Shown one piece after another: positions 53,206 to 63,802 of a DNA stretch of 64,000 nucleotides. The position numbers and the translations under genes were made by a program. Below the pieces are notes generated by a model, which saw nothing but the letters and a program-made list of their open reading frames with translations, ran no database searches and was not told the origin of the DNA. This DNA is from JAJEEA01 sp965116765 (GTDB lineage: Bacteria; Acidobacteriota; Vicinamibacteria; Vicinamibacterales; UBA8438), in the NCBI GenBank assembly GCA_965116765.1, contig OZ220718.1:4960001-5024000 (forward strand). Direction: 5' to 3'. Each line of letters opens with the position of its first letter. Positions within the stretch are counted from its first letter, which is position 1.

Positions 53206-54220
53206 TCCGGAGAGCGATGGCGAGACCGCGCGCCGCGCGTCGCGACGGCGGCGGCACGGTCTCTGCCTGGTGCCCGTGCTGCTGGCGCTGATCGCGTCGG
53301 CGGGCCCGGTCGCCGCCCAGACCGTCCGCATCGAGCGGCTCCTGGACGGCCCCATCATCCGGCCCGACATGGACGCCTCGATGGGCAGCAACATCGCCGG
53401 TCCGTCCCTCATCCGGGTGCCGGACTGGGCCGAGGGCGCCCTGGGGCGCTACTACCTCTACTTCGCCGATCACCGCGGCACCTACATCCGGCTCGCCTGG
53501 GCGGACGCCCTGGAGGGCCCGTGGACGACCCACGAGCCGGGCGTCCTCGACCTCGCCGACTCGCACTTCCCGACCACCTGCCCGCCGTGCGCGCCCCCCG
53601 GCGCCTACGTGCACATCGCCTCGCCGGACGTGCACGTCGTCGACGAGCGGCAGGAGATCGTGATGTACATCCACGGACGGGACGCCGGCCGGCAGGTGAC
53701 CCGGGCCGCGGTGTCCCGCGACGGCCTGCACTTCGAGGCGAGGCCCGAGATTCTGGGGCGGCCGTACTTCCGGGCCTTCCGGCACGGCGGCTTCTGGTAC
53801 GCGCTGGCCATGCCCGGCGTCGTGTACCGGTCGCGGGACGGCCTCTCCGGCTTCGAGGAGGGGCCGACGCTGTTCAACCCGAACATGCGGCACTCGGCCC
53901 TCCTGAGGCGGGGCGACTCGCTGCTCGTGTTCTATACGCAGCGGGGCGACGCTCCCGAGCACATCCTGCAGTCGCGCATCGATCTCGCCGGCGACTGGCT
54001 GACGTGGACCGAGACCCCGCCGGTCGAGGTGCTGCGTCCGGAGCGGGACTGGGAGGGGGCGGGGCTGCCCGTGGAGCCCTCGCGGGGCGGGGCCATCGAC
54101 GTGCCCGTGAACCAGTTGCGCGACCCCGCCATCTACGAGGAGGACGGCCGCGCCTATCTCCTGTACACGGTCGCCGGCGAGCGCGGCATCGCCCTCGCGG
54201 AGGTGCACGTCGAGCCGTAG
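53186..54220 (+). CDS. Secreted five-bladed beta-propeller protein (glycoside hydrolase-like)
   Basis: The product has a signal sequence (LCLVPVLLALIASAGPVAAQ) and about 300 residues of repeated strand patterns (GPSLIRVPDWAEGALGRYYL, YFADHRGTYIRLAWADAL, HSALLRRGDSLLVFYTQRGD) like five-bladed propeller glycosidases of clan GH43/GH117 type. The specificity is unknown. GTG 53186 gives 344 residues with a twin-arginine-rich n-region (RRASRRRRHG). The alternative ATG 53045, in the upstream copy of the duplication, gives 391. No catalytic triad can be assigned with certainty. Confidence 0.65.
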   Translation: MRADRFRPESDGETARRASRRRRHGLCLVPVLLALIASAGPVAAQTVRIERLLDGPIIRPDMDASMGSNIAGPSLIRVPDWAEGALGRYYLYFADHRGTYIRLAWADALEGPWTTHEPGVLDLADSHFPTTCPPCAPPGAYVHIASPDVHVVDERQEIVMYIHGRDAGRQVTRAAVSRDGLHFEARPEILGRPYFRAFRHGGFWYALAMPGVVYRSRDGLSGFEEGPTLFNPNMRHSALLRRGDSLLVFYTQRGDAPEHILQSRIDLAGDWLTWTETPPVEVLRPERDWEGAGLPVEPSRGGAIDVPVNQLRDPAIYEEDGRAYLLYTVAGERGIALAEVHVEP

Positions 54221-54450
54221 CCCGCCCATCGTCGCCTTCGGCTCCGCTGGGCGCCCAACCAACCCTGCCAGGAGTCTGCACCGTTCTACGGCGCAGACTC
54301 CTGGCCCGGAAACCGTCGCCTTCGGCTCCGCTGGCCGTCCGACCGAGGGCGCAGACTCCCGGCCCGGGAATCGCCGCCTTCGGCTCCGCTGGCCGTCCAA
54401 CCCATCCGCCGGCCGTCCCCCCGTTCCGCGGAGCGAATGCCTGGCGGGTT
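54221..54450. repeat. Intergenic hairpin repeat, three partial units
   Basis: The best copy of the family lies here. CGTCGCCTTCGGCTCCGCTG recurs at about 54231, 54314 and 54374, followed each time by GGCGCCC- or GGCCGTCC-type blocks. At 54270-54302 the sequence AGGAGTCTGC...GCAGACTCCT forms a 14-base-pair stem with one mismatch and a three-base loop. Confidence 0.85.
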
Positions 54451-54477
54451 GCGCGACCGGGCCGGTCAGGGGCGCCG

Positions 54478-54723
54478 CTAGTACAGGTAGTCGTCGTCGA
54501 GCTGCCGCCGTTTCGGGGCCTTCCGCCTGACCTTGTAGAGGGCGCAGTCGGGGCACCACGAATCGGCGTTGAACCCGCCCTTGCCCGCGTACGGCAGCAC
54601 CTCGGGGTTCGAGCAGTACGCCGGCCCGCCCTCGCTGACCGACCAGCGGCAGCTCTGAAAGCGGGCCTCGGCCGGGGTCGGCTCGGGCTCGGTGGCGGGA
54701 AGGGTGGGGGAGGGAGCGTCCAT
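54478..54723 (-). CDS. Small cysteine-containing protein, unknown function
   Basis: This 81-residue product has a proline-rich start (MDAPSPTLPATEPEPTPAEA) and cysteines at SCRWSV, AYCSNP and SWCPDCALYKV, which could bind one metal. It is not recognised. ATG 54723 is the only upstream start. It lies 42 bases from the DEAD-box gene end. Confidence 0.55.
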   Translation of the reverse strand: MDAPSPTLPATEPEPTPAEARFQSCRWSVSEGGPAYCSNPEVLPYAGKGGFNADSWCPDCALYKVRRKAPKRRQLDDDYLY

Positions 54724-54765
54724 GGTCAGGTCCGGTGCGGCGCCCCGGGCGGCCCGCCCGCATCG

Positions 54766-56063
<1,298 letters not shown>

Positions 56064-56068
56064 GATGT

Positions 56069-56287
56069 TCAGCGGGCCCGGAAGGTGATGATGCCGCGGA
56101 CCGGATCGTAGGGAGAGACGCCGACCGTCACCCGATCGCCCGGTACGACCTTGATGCGGAACCGCCGCATGCGGCCGCTCAGTTGGGCCAGAACTTCATG
56201 ACCTGCATCGCACTGCACGCGGTAGAGACCGCCGCTGTGCACCGCCATGACCGTGCCTTGTACGTCGATGAGGTCGTCCTTTGCCAC
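56069..56287 (-). CDS. infA: Translation initiation factor IF-1
   Basis: This 72-residue OB-fold protein (AKDDLIDVQGTVMAVHSGGL, then VLAQLSGRMRRFRIKVVPGD) matches IF-1, which binds the ribosomal A site in initiation. AAGGAGG precedes the GTG start at 56287. It is followed after five bases by the DEAD-box helicase gene, so they share an operon. The more common position near rpl genes is not seen. Several bacteria have a second, stand-alone copy, and this might be one. Confidence 0.92.
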   Translation of the reverse strand: MAKDDLIDVQGTVMAVHSGGLYRVQCDAGHEVLAQLSGRMRRFRIKVVPGDRVTVGVSPYDPVRGIITFRAR

Positions 56288-56363
56288 GCGCCTCCTTGCC
56301 GAACCGGCTCCGCCTGTAAACCTCAAGTCTCGCACATCGGCCCGGCGCATGCAAAGCGGCGGC

Positions 56364-58868
56364 TCAGAGCGCCTTGACCGCCGCCTCCAGATCGGCGGCC
56401 ATCGCGACGTAGTCCGAGCCGGCCAGACGCCGCGGCGGGCCGAAGCGCACGTCGACCCGGCCCGGGCGCGCCATGCGCAGTCCCCGCCCCAGCACGCGGT
56501 CGACCCCCCGCAGCCGCACCGGGATCACCGGCACGTCGAGCCGGGCCGCGAGCATCGTCGCGCCGGGCTGGAAGCGGGCGACGGCGTCGCCGGTCACGCG
56601 CAGCCCCTCGGGAAAGATGATCAGCGAGTTGCCGGCGCTGACGAGCTCGCCGGCGTAGCGCAGCGCGTCGCGCGCGCCGGCCTCGCGCTGGGGCAGCGGG
56701 AACGCGTTGTAGAAGCCGGTGGCGAGATGGTAGTTGAGGCTGCTGGTGAACCGTTGCCCCAACGTGTGGCTCGCGGGGTCGAAGTGGCCCGCGAAGAACT
56801 CCTTGGACATCGCCGTCACCACCCGGTAGCGCGTCTTCCCCGGCAGCGCGGCGAGGATCACCGACGGGTCGATGAAGCTCTGGTGGTTGGCGGCGAAGAC
56901 CACCGGCCCGTCGAGGGCCCGCACGTGCTCGAGCCCCTCGACCCGGATCCAGGCGAAGAGGCGGGTCATGGGCAGCAGCCACACCGCGAGGGCGGCCCGC
57001 CGCAGCTGCCGGACCGGCCACGCCTGGTTCCAGCGCGGGGCGGGGAACGGCGGCGGGGCGGGGCGGGGCGAGGCGCCGCCGGACGAGGTGACGAGCCTCT
57101 CGAGATCCGCGACCGTCGCCGCGCCGGCCACCCCCCGCTCGTCGACCGCGACGTCGAGCTCGCTCTCCAGCGTCATCAGCAGCTCGACCCGCTCGAGCGA
57201 GCTCAGGCCCAGCTCGTCGAGGCGGGTGCCCCCGTCCACCGCGCTGCCGGCGATGCGCGCGAGGATCGACGACACCGACCGCTCCCCCCCGGCCGCGGCG
57301 GGGGCGGCCGGCGCCCCGCCCTCCTCCGCCCACGTCTTCACGGCGCGCCGCATGAGCTTCCGCGTGCCCTCGGTGCGGGGCAGTCGGGCGCCGGGCCACA
57401 CCAGCACGTCGCGCACCTTCTGGTGGTCGGCGAGCCGGCGGTTGGCGGCGCGCGCGACCTCGCCGGGCGACGTATCGGGGGCGAGCACCGCGACGGCGTA
57501 CACGCGCTCGCTGCCGTCGCGGGTCAGGCCGACGACGGCCGACTCCTCGACCCCGGGGACGGCGTCGACGACCCGCTCGACGTCCTCGGGGAAGACGTTG
57601 AGCCCCTCGGCGGTGACGATCATCTCCTTCTTGCGGCCGTGCACCTGCAGGCGCCCGGTGTCGTCGAGGGCGCCGAGGTCGCCGGTGTGGAACCAGCCGT
57701 CCTCGAACGCCGCGTCGTCCTTGGCCCCGGCCCCGAAGTAGCCGGTGGTGACGTTGTCGCCCTTCACCAGGATCTCGCCGTCGTCGGCAATCCGCACCTG
57801 CATCCCCGCGATGGGCTTCCCGACCGACCCGCGCCGGGTGCGGAACGGGTGGTTCAGGGTGACGATGGGCGCGGTCTCGGTCAGGCCGTAGCCCTGCACG
57901 ACGAGGAACCCGAGCCGCTGCCAGAACGCCTCCAGATCGGGGTCGAGGGGGGCGGCGCCGACGATGAAGCACCAGAACTTGAGCCCGAACAGCCGGTGCA
58001 CCCGGCGGTAGCGCCACCAGCGGTGGGCCACCCCCAGCCCCTCGGGGGGCGGCTCGGCCGTCTCCGGGGCGACCTGCCTCACGTGGTCCCTCAGCACGTC
58101 GAGGATCTTCGGCACGCAGACGAGGACCGAGATGCGCCGGGTGCGAACCTGCTGCACGATGGCCTGCGGGCTGTACCCCTTCATGAACACGCACGTGCCG
58201 GGCAGCATCGGGGGGATGAACGTGGCCAGGGCCTGCCCGAACATGTGGCTCAGGGGCAGCAGGTCGAGGAAGCGCAGGGGCCGGAAGGGACGCGCGTAGC
58301 GGCGGTACCCGAGCACCTCGCGCTCGACCGGGACGATGTTGGCGAGCACGTTCCGGTGGGTGATGACGACGCCCTTGGGCTCGGACGTGGCGCCGGACGT
58401 GAACACGATCTCGGCGGTGTCGCCGGGGGCGGGGGCGTGGGGGGCGGGGGGCGGCGCGCCGGCGTCCGCCGCGGGCGCGCGCAGGTCGGCGAAGCGCCAG
58501 GTCTCGACGCCGTCGAGCCCGGCCGGGGCCACGTCGTCGCCGACGAGCAGGAGCCGGGCGTCGACGCGCCGGGCGATGCTCTCGAGGAACGCCGGCGAGG
58601 CCCGGTAGTCGATGGGCACCACCACCGCGCCCCGCAGCAGGCACCCCCAGAAGCCGACGATCCACTCCGGGCGGTTCTCGCCCCAGAACAGCACCGCGTC
58701 CCCGGCCCCGATGCCCGCCCCGGCGAGGCGGGCCGCGAAGGCCGCCGCCGCCCGCCGCACCTCGTCGTAGCTGTGCCGCCGCACCCTGTAGCCGTCGTCG
58801 TGGACCAGGAACTCGGTGTCCCCGCGCACGCGTTCGTCGAAGTAGTCGAGCAGGGTGTCCCGTTTCAT
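56364..58868 (-). CDS. Acyl-activating enzyme / carrier / acyltransferase fusion
   Basis: This 834-residue protein has an adenylate-forming domain (FTSGATSEPKGVVITHRN about 160, GYGLTETAPIVTLNH, DGWFHTGDLGALDDTGRLQV), a carrier-protein segment with the phosphopantetheine serine at about 553 (DELGLSSLERVELL) and a PlsC-type acyltransferase (ANHQSFIDPSVIL about 663; IIFPEGLRVTG about 754). It could activate a fatty acid, hold it on the carrier and transfer it to a lysolipid or glycerol phosphate. E. coli Aas has the acyltransferase first and no built-in carrier. Related fusions occur in several phyla. ATG 58868 is clear. Confidence 0.87.
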   Translation of the reverse strand: MKRDTLLDYFDERVRGDTEFLVHDDGYRVRRHSYDEVRRAAAAFAARLAGAGIGAGDAVLFWGENRPEWIVGFWGCLLRGAVVVPIDYRASPAFLESIARRVDARLLLVGDDVAPAGLDGVETWRFADLRAPAADAGAPPPAPHAPAPGDTAEIVFTSGATSEPKGVVITHRNVLANIVPVEREVLGYRRYARPFRPLRFLDLLPLSHMFGQALATFIPPMLPGTCVFMKGYSPQAIVQQVRTRRISVLVCVPKILDVLRDHVRQVAPETAEPPPEGLGVAHRWWRYRRVHRLFGLKFWCFIVGAAPLDPDLEAFWQRLGFLVVQGYGLTETAPIVTLNHPFRTRRGSVGKPIAGMQVRIADDGEILVKGDNVTTGYFGAGAKDDAAFEDGWFHTGDLGALDDTGRLQVHGRKKEMIVTAEGLNVFPEDVERVVDAVPGVEESAVVGLTRDGSERVYAVAVLAPDTSPGEVARAANRRLADHQKVRDVLVWPGARLPRTEGTRKLMRRAVKTWAEEGGAPAAPAAAGGERSVSSILARIAGSAVDGGTRLDELGLSSLERVELLMTLESELDVAVDERGVAGAATVADLERLVTSSGGASPRPAPPPFPAPRWNQAWPVRQLRRAALAVWLLPMTRLFAWIRVEGLEHVRALDGPVVFAANHQSFIDPSVILAALPGKTRYRVVTAMSKEFFAGHFDPASHTLGQRFTSSLNYHLATGFYNAFPLPQREAGARDALRYAGELVSAGNSLIIFPEGLRVTGDAVARFQPGATMLAARLDVPVIPVRLRGVDRVLGRGLRMARPGRVDVRFGPPRRLAGSDYVAMAADLEAAVKAL

Positions 58869-58913
58869 GCGCGCATTATGGTCGAATCCGGCGGGCCGGC
58901 CGGGCCGGCGCGG

Positions 58914-59639
58914 TCAGCGGACGGAGACGCCGATGTTCGCCGCCATCAGGGTCTGGCGCGGCGATCCCGGCTGCTCTCCGAGCTGCTCGATGGGGCTGAT
59001 GGCGAAGAACCGCAGATCGAGCGACAGGGCCACGTTCGGGGTGAGGAACCACCGGGCCCCCCCGCCGTAGTTGAGGGTGCGGCCCCCGCGCTGCAGCGGG
59101 GTGGTCGGCTGCTGCGGATACACGTTCAGCCACGAGGTGCCGAGCCCGCCGCCCACGTAGCTCCAGCCGTTGCGGTGGCCGAAGTTGAAGGAGATCTGAG
59201 GCGAGAGCGCGGCGAATCGCGACGTGACGGGGACGCCCTCGATGAACGGTTCCATCTCTTCCTCGTCCTCGCCCGGCGTGGGCTGTTGCGGCGGGAACCG
59301 CGGAAATCCGGACGTGGGGTCTTCCTCCATCGGCTCCACCACCGGCTGGTGCGCCGCGGTGGACAGGATGGAGGCGCCGATGCCGAACGTGACCGGGCCC
59401 AGGCGCAGGAAGTAGAAGTGGCCGCCGAGGTCGACCGCGATGCCGCGGGAGGGGAGCTGGTTCGGCCGCAGCCTCCGCACCCGGGCCAGCTCCTCGTTCT
59501 GCCCGAGGTTGACCGTCGAGCCCCGGACGTCGATGACGTAGCGGCCGATGGGCTCGTCGTCCTGCGCGGCCACGCCGATGGCGGTAACCGCGAGCAGGAA
59601 CGCGACCCGCAACGCGGTCCGCACGTGGGCGCTCGACAT
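58914..59639 (-). CDS. Outer-membrane beta-barrel protein
   Basis: This 241-residue protein has a signal peptide (RVAFLLAVTAIGVAAQ) and alternating strands such as GIAVDLGGHFYFLRLGPVTF, LSPQISFNFGHRNGWSYVGG and RGGRTLNYGGGARWFLTPNV. It ends in VSVR, without the terminal aromatic of classical barrels. An acidic loop (DEEEMEPFIEG) follows PPQQPTPGE. The layout suits a small opacity-type or OmpW-like barrel, and no substrate can be inferred. Confidence 0.72.
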   Translation of the reverse strand: MSSAHVRTALRVAFLLAVTAIGVAAQDDEPIGRYVIDVRGSTVNLGQNEELARVRRLRPNQLPSRGIAVDLGGHFYFLRLGPVTFGIGASILSTAAHQPVVEPMEEDPTSGFPRFPPQQPTPGEDEEEMEPFIEGVPVTSRFAALSPQISFNFGHRNGWSYVGGGLGTSWLNVYPQQPTTPLQRGGRTLNYGGGARWFLTPNVALSLDLRFFAISPIEQLGEQPGSPRQTLMAANIGVSVR

Positions 59640-59830
59640 CCTCCGCCCAGTATACCGGGGGCGCGGCAGCCCGATTCACCTCGTCGCGCTCGCCGGCGCG
59701 TCCGGGGAGGCGCTGCGCCTGCCGGGCGATGCCGGGTGATCGGGCCGTCCTCGGCCTCGCCCAGCGAGGTCGCCCGCCGCCCGGCGGCAGGGTTGGCTGG
59801 CCGGGAACGGCCTGCCGCTATACTCCGTGC

Positions 59831-60844
59831 ATGTCCAGCGACGTTCCCGTGAGCGCCGTCGAGGAGGCGGCGCGGCGCATCGCGGGCGCCGTCCACCGTA
59901 CCCCGCTGCTGAGGCTGCCGCTCGAAGCGGGGCCGCCGGTCTACGCGAAGTGCGAGAACCTGCAGGCGGCCGGCGCCTTCAAGATACGCGGCGCCACCAA
60001 CTTCATCGCCCAGCTCGACCCCGAGGCGCGCCGGCACGGGGTCATCACCTACTCGTCGGGCAACCACGCGCAGGCGGTGGCGATGGCCGCCCGCCGGGTC
60101 GGCGTGCCCTCGGTGGTGGTCATGCCCACGACCGCCCCCGCCGTCAAGGTCGAGGGGGCGCGGGCCCTCGGGGCCGAGATTCTCTTCGAGGGGACGACGT
60201 CGATCGAGCGGAAGCGGCGGGCCGAGGCGGTGGCGCGGGACCGGGGCCTCCAGATGGTGCCCCCGTTCGACCATCCCTGGATCATCGCCGGCCAGGGCAC
60301 GGTGGGGCTCGAGATTCTCGAGGACTGCCCCGACGTCGCGCGCGTTCTCGTGCCGGTTGGGGGCGGCGGGCTCGTGGCCGGCGTCGCCGCCGCCGTCAAG
60401 CAGCGGCGTCCCGACGTGCGGCTGGTCGGGGTCGAGCCGACCGGCGCGGCCAAGATGACGGCGTCGCTCGCGGCCGGGCGGCCCGTCTCGCTCGATCGGG
60501 TCGCGAGCCTCGCCGACGGGCTGCTGCCGGTGCGGCCCGGGGACCTCACCTTCCACCACGTCCGGCGCTTCGTCGACGAGGTCGTCACCGTCGACGACGA
60601 TCCGATCGCCGACGCCGTCCTCTGGCTGTTCCGCCGGGCCAAGCTCGTGGTGGAGACCAGCGGCGCCGCGACCCTGGCCGCACTCCTGAACGGGGCCACT
60701 CCCGACCCGTCGGATCCGCCTCGGGACGGGGGCGCCACCGTCGTCGTGCTGAGCGGCGGCAACCTCGGTCTCGACACGCTGACGCAGCTCGCCGCCCGCC
60801 GCCGGCCCGAGAGCCGGCAGCCGGACCCGGAGCCGGCGTCGTAG
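59831..60844 (+). CDS. Threonine dehydratase-like (serine/threonine) PLP enzyme
   Basis: This 337-residue fold-type II PLP enzyme has the lysine motif AAGAFKIRGATNFI, SSGNHAQAVAMAARRVGVPS, PVGGGGLVAGVAAAVKQRRP and TSGAATLAALLNG. Its length and lack of a C-terminal ACT domain fit catabolic threonine deaminases (TdcB-like) or serine racemase. It produces 2-oxobutanoate and ammonia from threonine, or pyruvate from serine. ATG 59831 is chosen for its position at the conserved start. It is divergent from the outer-membrane protein gene. Confidence 0.9.
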   Translation: MSSDVPVSAVEEAARRIAGAVHRTPLLRLPLEAGPPVYAKCENLQAAGAFKIRGATNFIAQLDPEARRHGVITYSSGNHAQAVAMAARRVGVPSVVVMPTTAPAVKVEGARALGAEILFEGTTSIERKRRAEAVARDRGLQMVPPFDHPWIIAGQGTVGLEILEDCPDVARVLVPVGGGGLVAGVAAAVKQRRPDVRLVGVEPTGAAKMTASLAAGRPVSLDRVASLADGLLPVRPGDLTFHHVRRFVDEVVTVDDDPIADAVLWLFRRAKLVVETSGAATLAALLNGATPDPSDPPRDGGATVVVLSGGNLGLDTLTQLAARRRPESRQPDPEPAS

Positions 60845-60845
60845 G

Positions 60846-60920
60846 ACGGCGCGGACTCCGGGCGGGGCGCCCGGCGGCCGAGGCGACGCCGGGCGGGCCG
60901 GCCGGTGCGGGCCGCGGCTC
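60846..60920. repeat. Degenerate copy of the intergenic repeat family
   Basis: GACGGCGCGGACTCCGGG, then GGGGCGCCCGGCGGCCGAGG and CGACGCCGGGCGGG, keep the order of the family blocks in decayed form. It lies between the threonine-dehydratase-like gene and the TonB receptor 3' end. Confidence 0.4.
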
Positions 60921-60994
60921 CGCCCCCTGGGAGCCGGGGCAGGCCGCGCGGGCTCGCGGGCACGAACGCCGAGGGGCGCGAGCCCCCCGTCGAC

Positions 60995-63802
60995 TCAGAA
61001 CTGCACGCGGACGCCCGCGAACGCGCTGCGCGGCTGACCCGGCCCGATGAACCGCGGGTCGCTGGCGTCGGGCACCTCGTGCAGGAACACCTCCAGCTCG
61101 GCGAGGACGCCCGCCGTCGCGTACCGGGCGTCGAGCAGGTTCTCGACCCGCACGAACAGCTCGACGCCCTGGTCGAGCCGGTACGTCGAGCGCAGGTTCA
61201 CCACCCCGTAGCCGTCCAGCCGCACCTGGTCGTTGCCCTCGTCGCCGACGAACACCCGGTCCGACGCCACCACCGTCTCGATGGCGGCGTCCCACGCGTC
61301 GGTCAGCGCCTGCCGGATGCCCGCCTTCAGGCTGTGGCGCGGGAGGCCGGGCAGCCGGTCGCCCGGCTCGACCGCGACGCCCTCGTCGGTGGCGGCGTCG
61401 TTGACCTCCTCGTCGCCCGGCAGCAGCAGCGGCGACTGGAAGGTCGCGTCGAGCAGCCCGTAGCCGACGTACCAGCCCGTTCGGGCACGGCGGCCGCTCA
61501 GCTCGAGGTCGAGGCCGACGCGCCGGGTGTCGCCGGCGTTCTGGAAGTAGCCGGTCCCGATGAGCTCGGGCGAGGCGATGAACAGGATGTCGTCGGCGAT
61601 GCCGGTCCGATACGCCGTCACCGACCAGTCGCCCTCGGCCCACCGGCCCCGGAGCCCGCCCTCGACGGACCGCGCCACCGCCTGCTCGAGGGGCGGGTCG
61701 GAGATGAAGGCGTTCGGCACCCGGCACGGCTCGGCGGGGTCGGCGCAGCTCAGCTCGGCCGCGGTGGGGGCGCGGTTCGACTCGGAGTACCGCGCGAACA
61801 CCGACGCGCCCCCGCCGGCCTGGAAGACCGCGCCCACGGCGGGGTTGAAGCGCGCGAACGCGTGCGCGCCGTCGAGCGACGTCCCGAGGCGGTCGGCAAT
61901 GTCGATGTTCGCCCGGTTGTAGCGTCCCGACACGGTCAGGTGGACGCGGTCGGTCGCCGAGAGGGTGTTGCTGAGGTACAGCCCCACGGCCCGGTTGCCG
62001 GTGTCGATGGCGGTGTTGAAGAGGTCGTCGCCGCCGAGGCCGTACAGGCTGGCCAGGAGCCCCGAGCCGGCGACGCCGCGCTCGGGGGTCAGGCTGCCCA
62101 CCTCGCTGCTCGTCGTGAAGTCGACGTCCGCCAGATCGGCCGACGCGCCCATCACGAACACGTTGTCGCGGCCGCCCACCTCGGCCGTCGCGGTCGCCTG
62201 CACGGTGGCGCCGTAGCCCGTCGCCAGCGTCCTCGTGCGGTTGTAGGCGCCGTCGCCGGCCGCGTCGAGCAGGGTGATGAAGCGTCCCGACACCAAGTCG
62301 ACGAGAGGGGGCGCTTCCTCCTCGTCGTCGTCCCCGTCGTCGTCATCGTCGCCGTTGTCATCGTCGCCGTTGTCGTTGTCGTCGTCATCGTCGCCGTCGT
62401 CGTCGTGCCCGTTGTCATCGTCCCCGTTGTCGTCGTGGTCGTGGTCGTCGTGGTCGTCGTCCCCGTTCTCGTCGTCGTCATCGTCGTCGTCGCCGAAACA
62501 GAGCGTCTGCGCCGGGGCCCCCTCCGGCAGGGCGTCGTCCTCGCACACCCCGAACTCCGCCTCGTCGCCGTTCAGGGTGCGGCGGTCGAGGTCGCGGTAG
62601 TAGCCGGTCACCTGCACCGACCAGGTGTCGGACGCCGCGACGCTGGCGCGGCCCTGCACGAACGCGAGCCGGTTGTCGGTCCGGTCGGGGAAGGTGAACA
62701 CCGCGGAACGGTTGACGTCGAGCAGCTCCACCGGGGCGGGGGCGTTCCCGGTCAGGCTGGTGTCGGCGTAGGTGAAGCTGAGGCCGGCGTCCACCCCCTC
62801 GTCCCGGTAGCCGACGTCGGCGAAGGCCTGCGTCACCTCGGAGGGCGAGGCGACGCGCCATCCCTCTTCCGAGAAGTGCGTCGCCCCCGTGTAGAAGGCC
62901 CAGGCCCCGCGGTTGGCGCCGTACTCGGCGGTGGCGGTGTAGCGCCCGAACGATCCGCCCGAGATCTCGCCGCGGAACCCCGCGTTGTCGAACCCGTTCT
63001 TGAGATCGAGGGCGAGGGCGCCGCCGAGGGCGTTCAGCCCGTAGGTGGGGTCGGCGCCGGCGCTGAGCTGCATCCGGTCGACCGCGAACTGCGGAAACAG
63101 GTCGAACTGCACGGTGTCGCCGAACGGCTCGTTGATGCGCACCCCGTTCTGGTAGACGGCGATGCCCTGGGGCAGCCCCAGGAGCGGCGAGGCGGTGAAG
63201 CCGCGGAAGCGCAGGGTCGGCTGGAAGAGGTTCGTGGTTGCGCCCTCCAGGGTCACCGAGCCGAGGCGCTCGTTGAGGGCGTCGGCCATCGAGGCCGCTC
63301 CGCGCGCCGCGAGGTCGGCGCCGTCGATCACCGACACGGTCGCGGGGAGGCGCTCGCGGGGAATCCGGGAGCCGGGGAGGGGGGTCACGCCGACCACGTC
63401 GACCTGCTCGGCGATGGCCGCGAGGGTCAGCGTCACGTCGAGCACCAGCGGGCTCCCCGCCGTCAGCCGTACCTCTTCCTGCCGCGGGTCGAACCCGCCG
63501 AGCGTGAAGGTCACCACGTGGATGCCCGGCGGCAGCGTCAGCGAGTACCGACCGGCGTCGTCGGTGGCGGCGCCGACCGGCGCGGCCACCCCGGCCGAGA
63601 CGGCGGTGACCGTCACCCCGGGCAGGACCGCGCCCTGCGGGTCGGTGACCCGCCCGGCGAGCTCCGCCGTCTGGGCCGAGACGGCCGGCGGGCCCGCGAG
63701 GCCGAGGAGCAGGACGCCGGCGAGGAATCGGACGGGAGCCGCGTAGCGGCCATGCGATGGAGTGGCGTCGAGATCGGACTGAAGAGCATTGGGTCGCTGC
63801 AT
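60995..63802 (-). CDS. TonB-dependent receptor with aspartate-rich insertion
   Basis: This 935-residue outer-membrane receptor has a signal (LAGVLLLGLAGPPAVSA), a carboxypeptidase-regulatory-like domain (VTDPQGAVLPGVTVTAVSAG), a plug (SVIDGADLAARGAASMADAL; GLPQGIAVYQNGVRINEPFG) and a barrel ending FAGVRVQF. Residues about 435-496 (62310-62496) are almost entirely Asp with Asn, Gly, His and Glu in an extracellular-loop position, matching a Ca2+- or metal-chelating loop. Relatives import siderophores, oligosaccharides or vitamin B12. The cargo is unknown, and no transporter partner is in the window. Confidence 0.88.
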   Translation of the reverse strand: MQRPNALQSDLDATPSHGRYAAPVRFLAGVLLLGLAGPPAVSAQTAELAGRVTDPQGAVLPGVTVTAVSAGVAAPVGAATDDAGRYSLTLPPGIHVVTFTLGGFDPRQEEVRLTAGSPLVLDVTLTLAAIAEQVDVVGVTPLPGSRIPRERLPATVSVIDGADLAARGAASMADALNERLGSVTLEGATTNLFQPTLRFRGFTASPLLGLPQGIAVYQNGVRINEPFGDTVQFDLFPQFAVDRMQLSAGADPTYGLNALGGALALDLKNGFDNAGFRGEISGGSFGRYTATAEYGANRGAWAFYTGATHFSEEGWRVASPSEVTQAFADVGYRDEGVDAGLSFTYADTSLTGNAPAPVELLDVNRSAVFTFPDRTDNRLAFVQGRASVAASDTWSVQVTGYYRDLDRRTLNGDEAEFGVCEDDALPEGAPAQTLCFGDDDDDDDENGDDDHDDHDHDDNGDDDNGHDDDGDDDDDNDNGDDDNGDDDDDGDDDEEEAPPLVDLVSGRFITLLDAAGDGAYNRTRTLATGYGATVQATATAEVGGRDNVFVMGASADLADVDFTTSSEVGSLTPERGVAGSGLLASLYGLGGDDLFNTAIDTGNRAVGLYLSNTLSATDRVHLTVSGRYNRANIDIADRLGTSLDGAHAFARFNPAVGAVFQAGGGASVFARYSESNRAPTAAELSCADPAEPCRVPNAFISDPPLEQAVARSVEGGLRGRWAEGDWSVTAYRTGIADDILFIASPELIGTGYFQNAGDTRRVGLDLELSGRRARTGWYVGYGLLDATFQSPLLLPGDEEVNDAATDEGVAVEPGDRLPGLPRHSLKAGIRQALTDAWDAAIETVVASDRVFVGDEGNDQVRLDGYGVVNLRSTYRLDQGVELFVRVENLLDARYATAGVLAELEVFLHEVPDASDPRFIGPGQPRSAFAGVRVQF

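Noticed and set aside
56247..59852. Plus-strand frame of 1,200 codons opposite the acyl-ligase fusion
   Set aside because: An antisense shadow of GC-rich coding DNA, with no recognisable domain.
60585..61727. Minus-strand frame over the end of the dehydratase gene and the receptor
   Set aside because: It reads through two confident genes in another phase and has an arginine-rich, motif-free translation.
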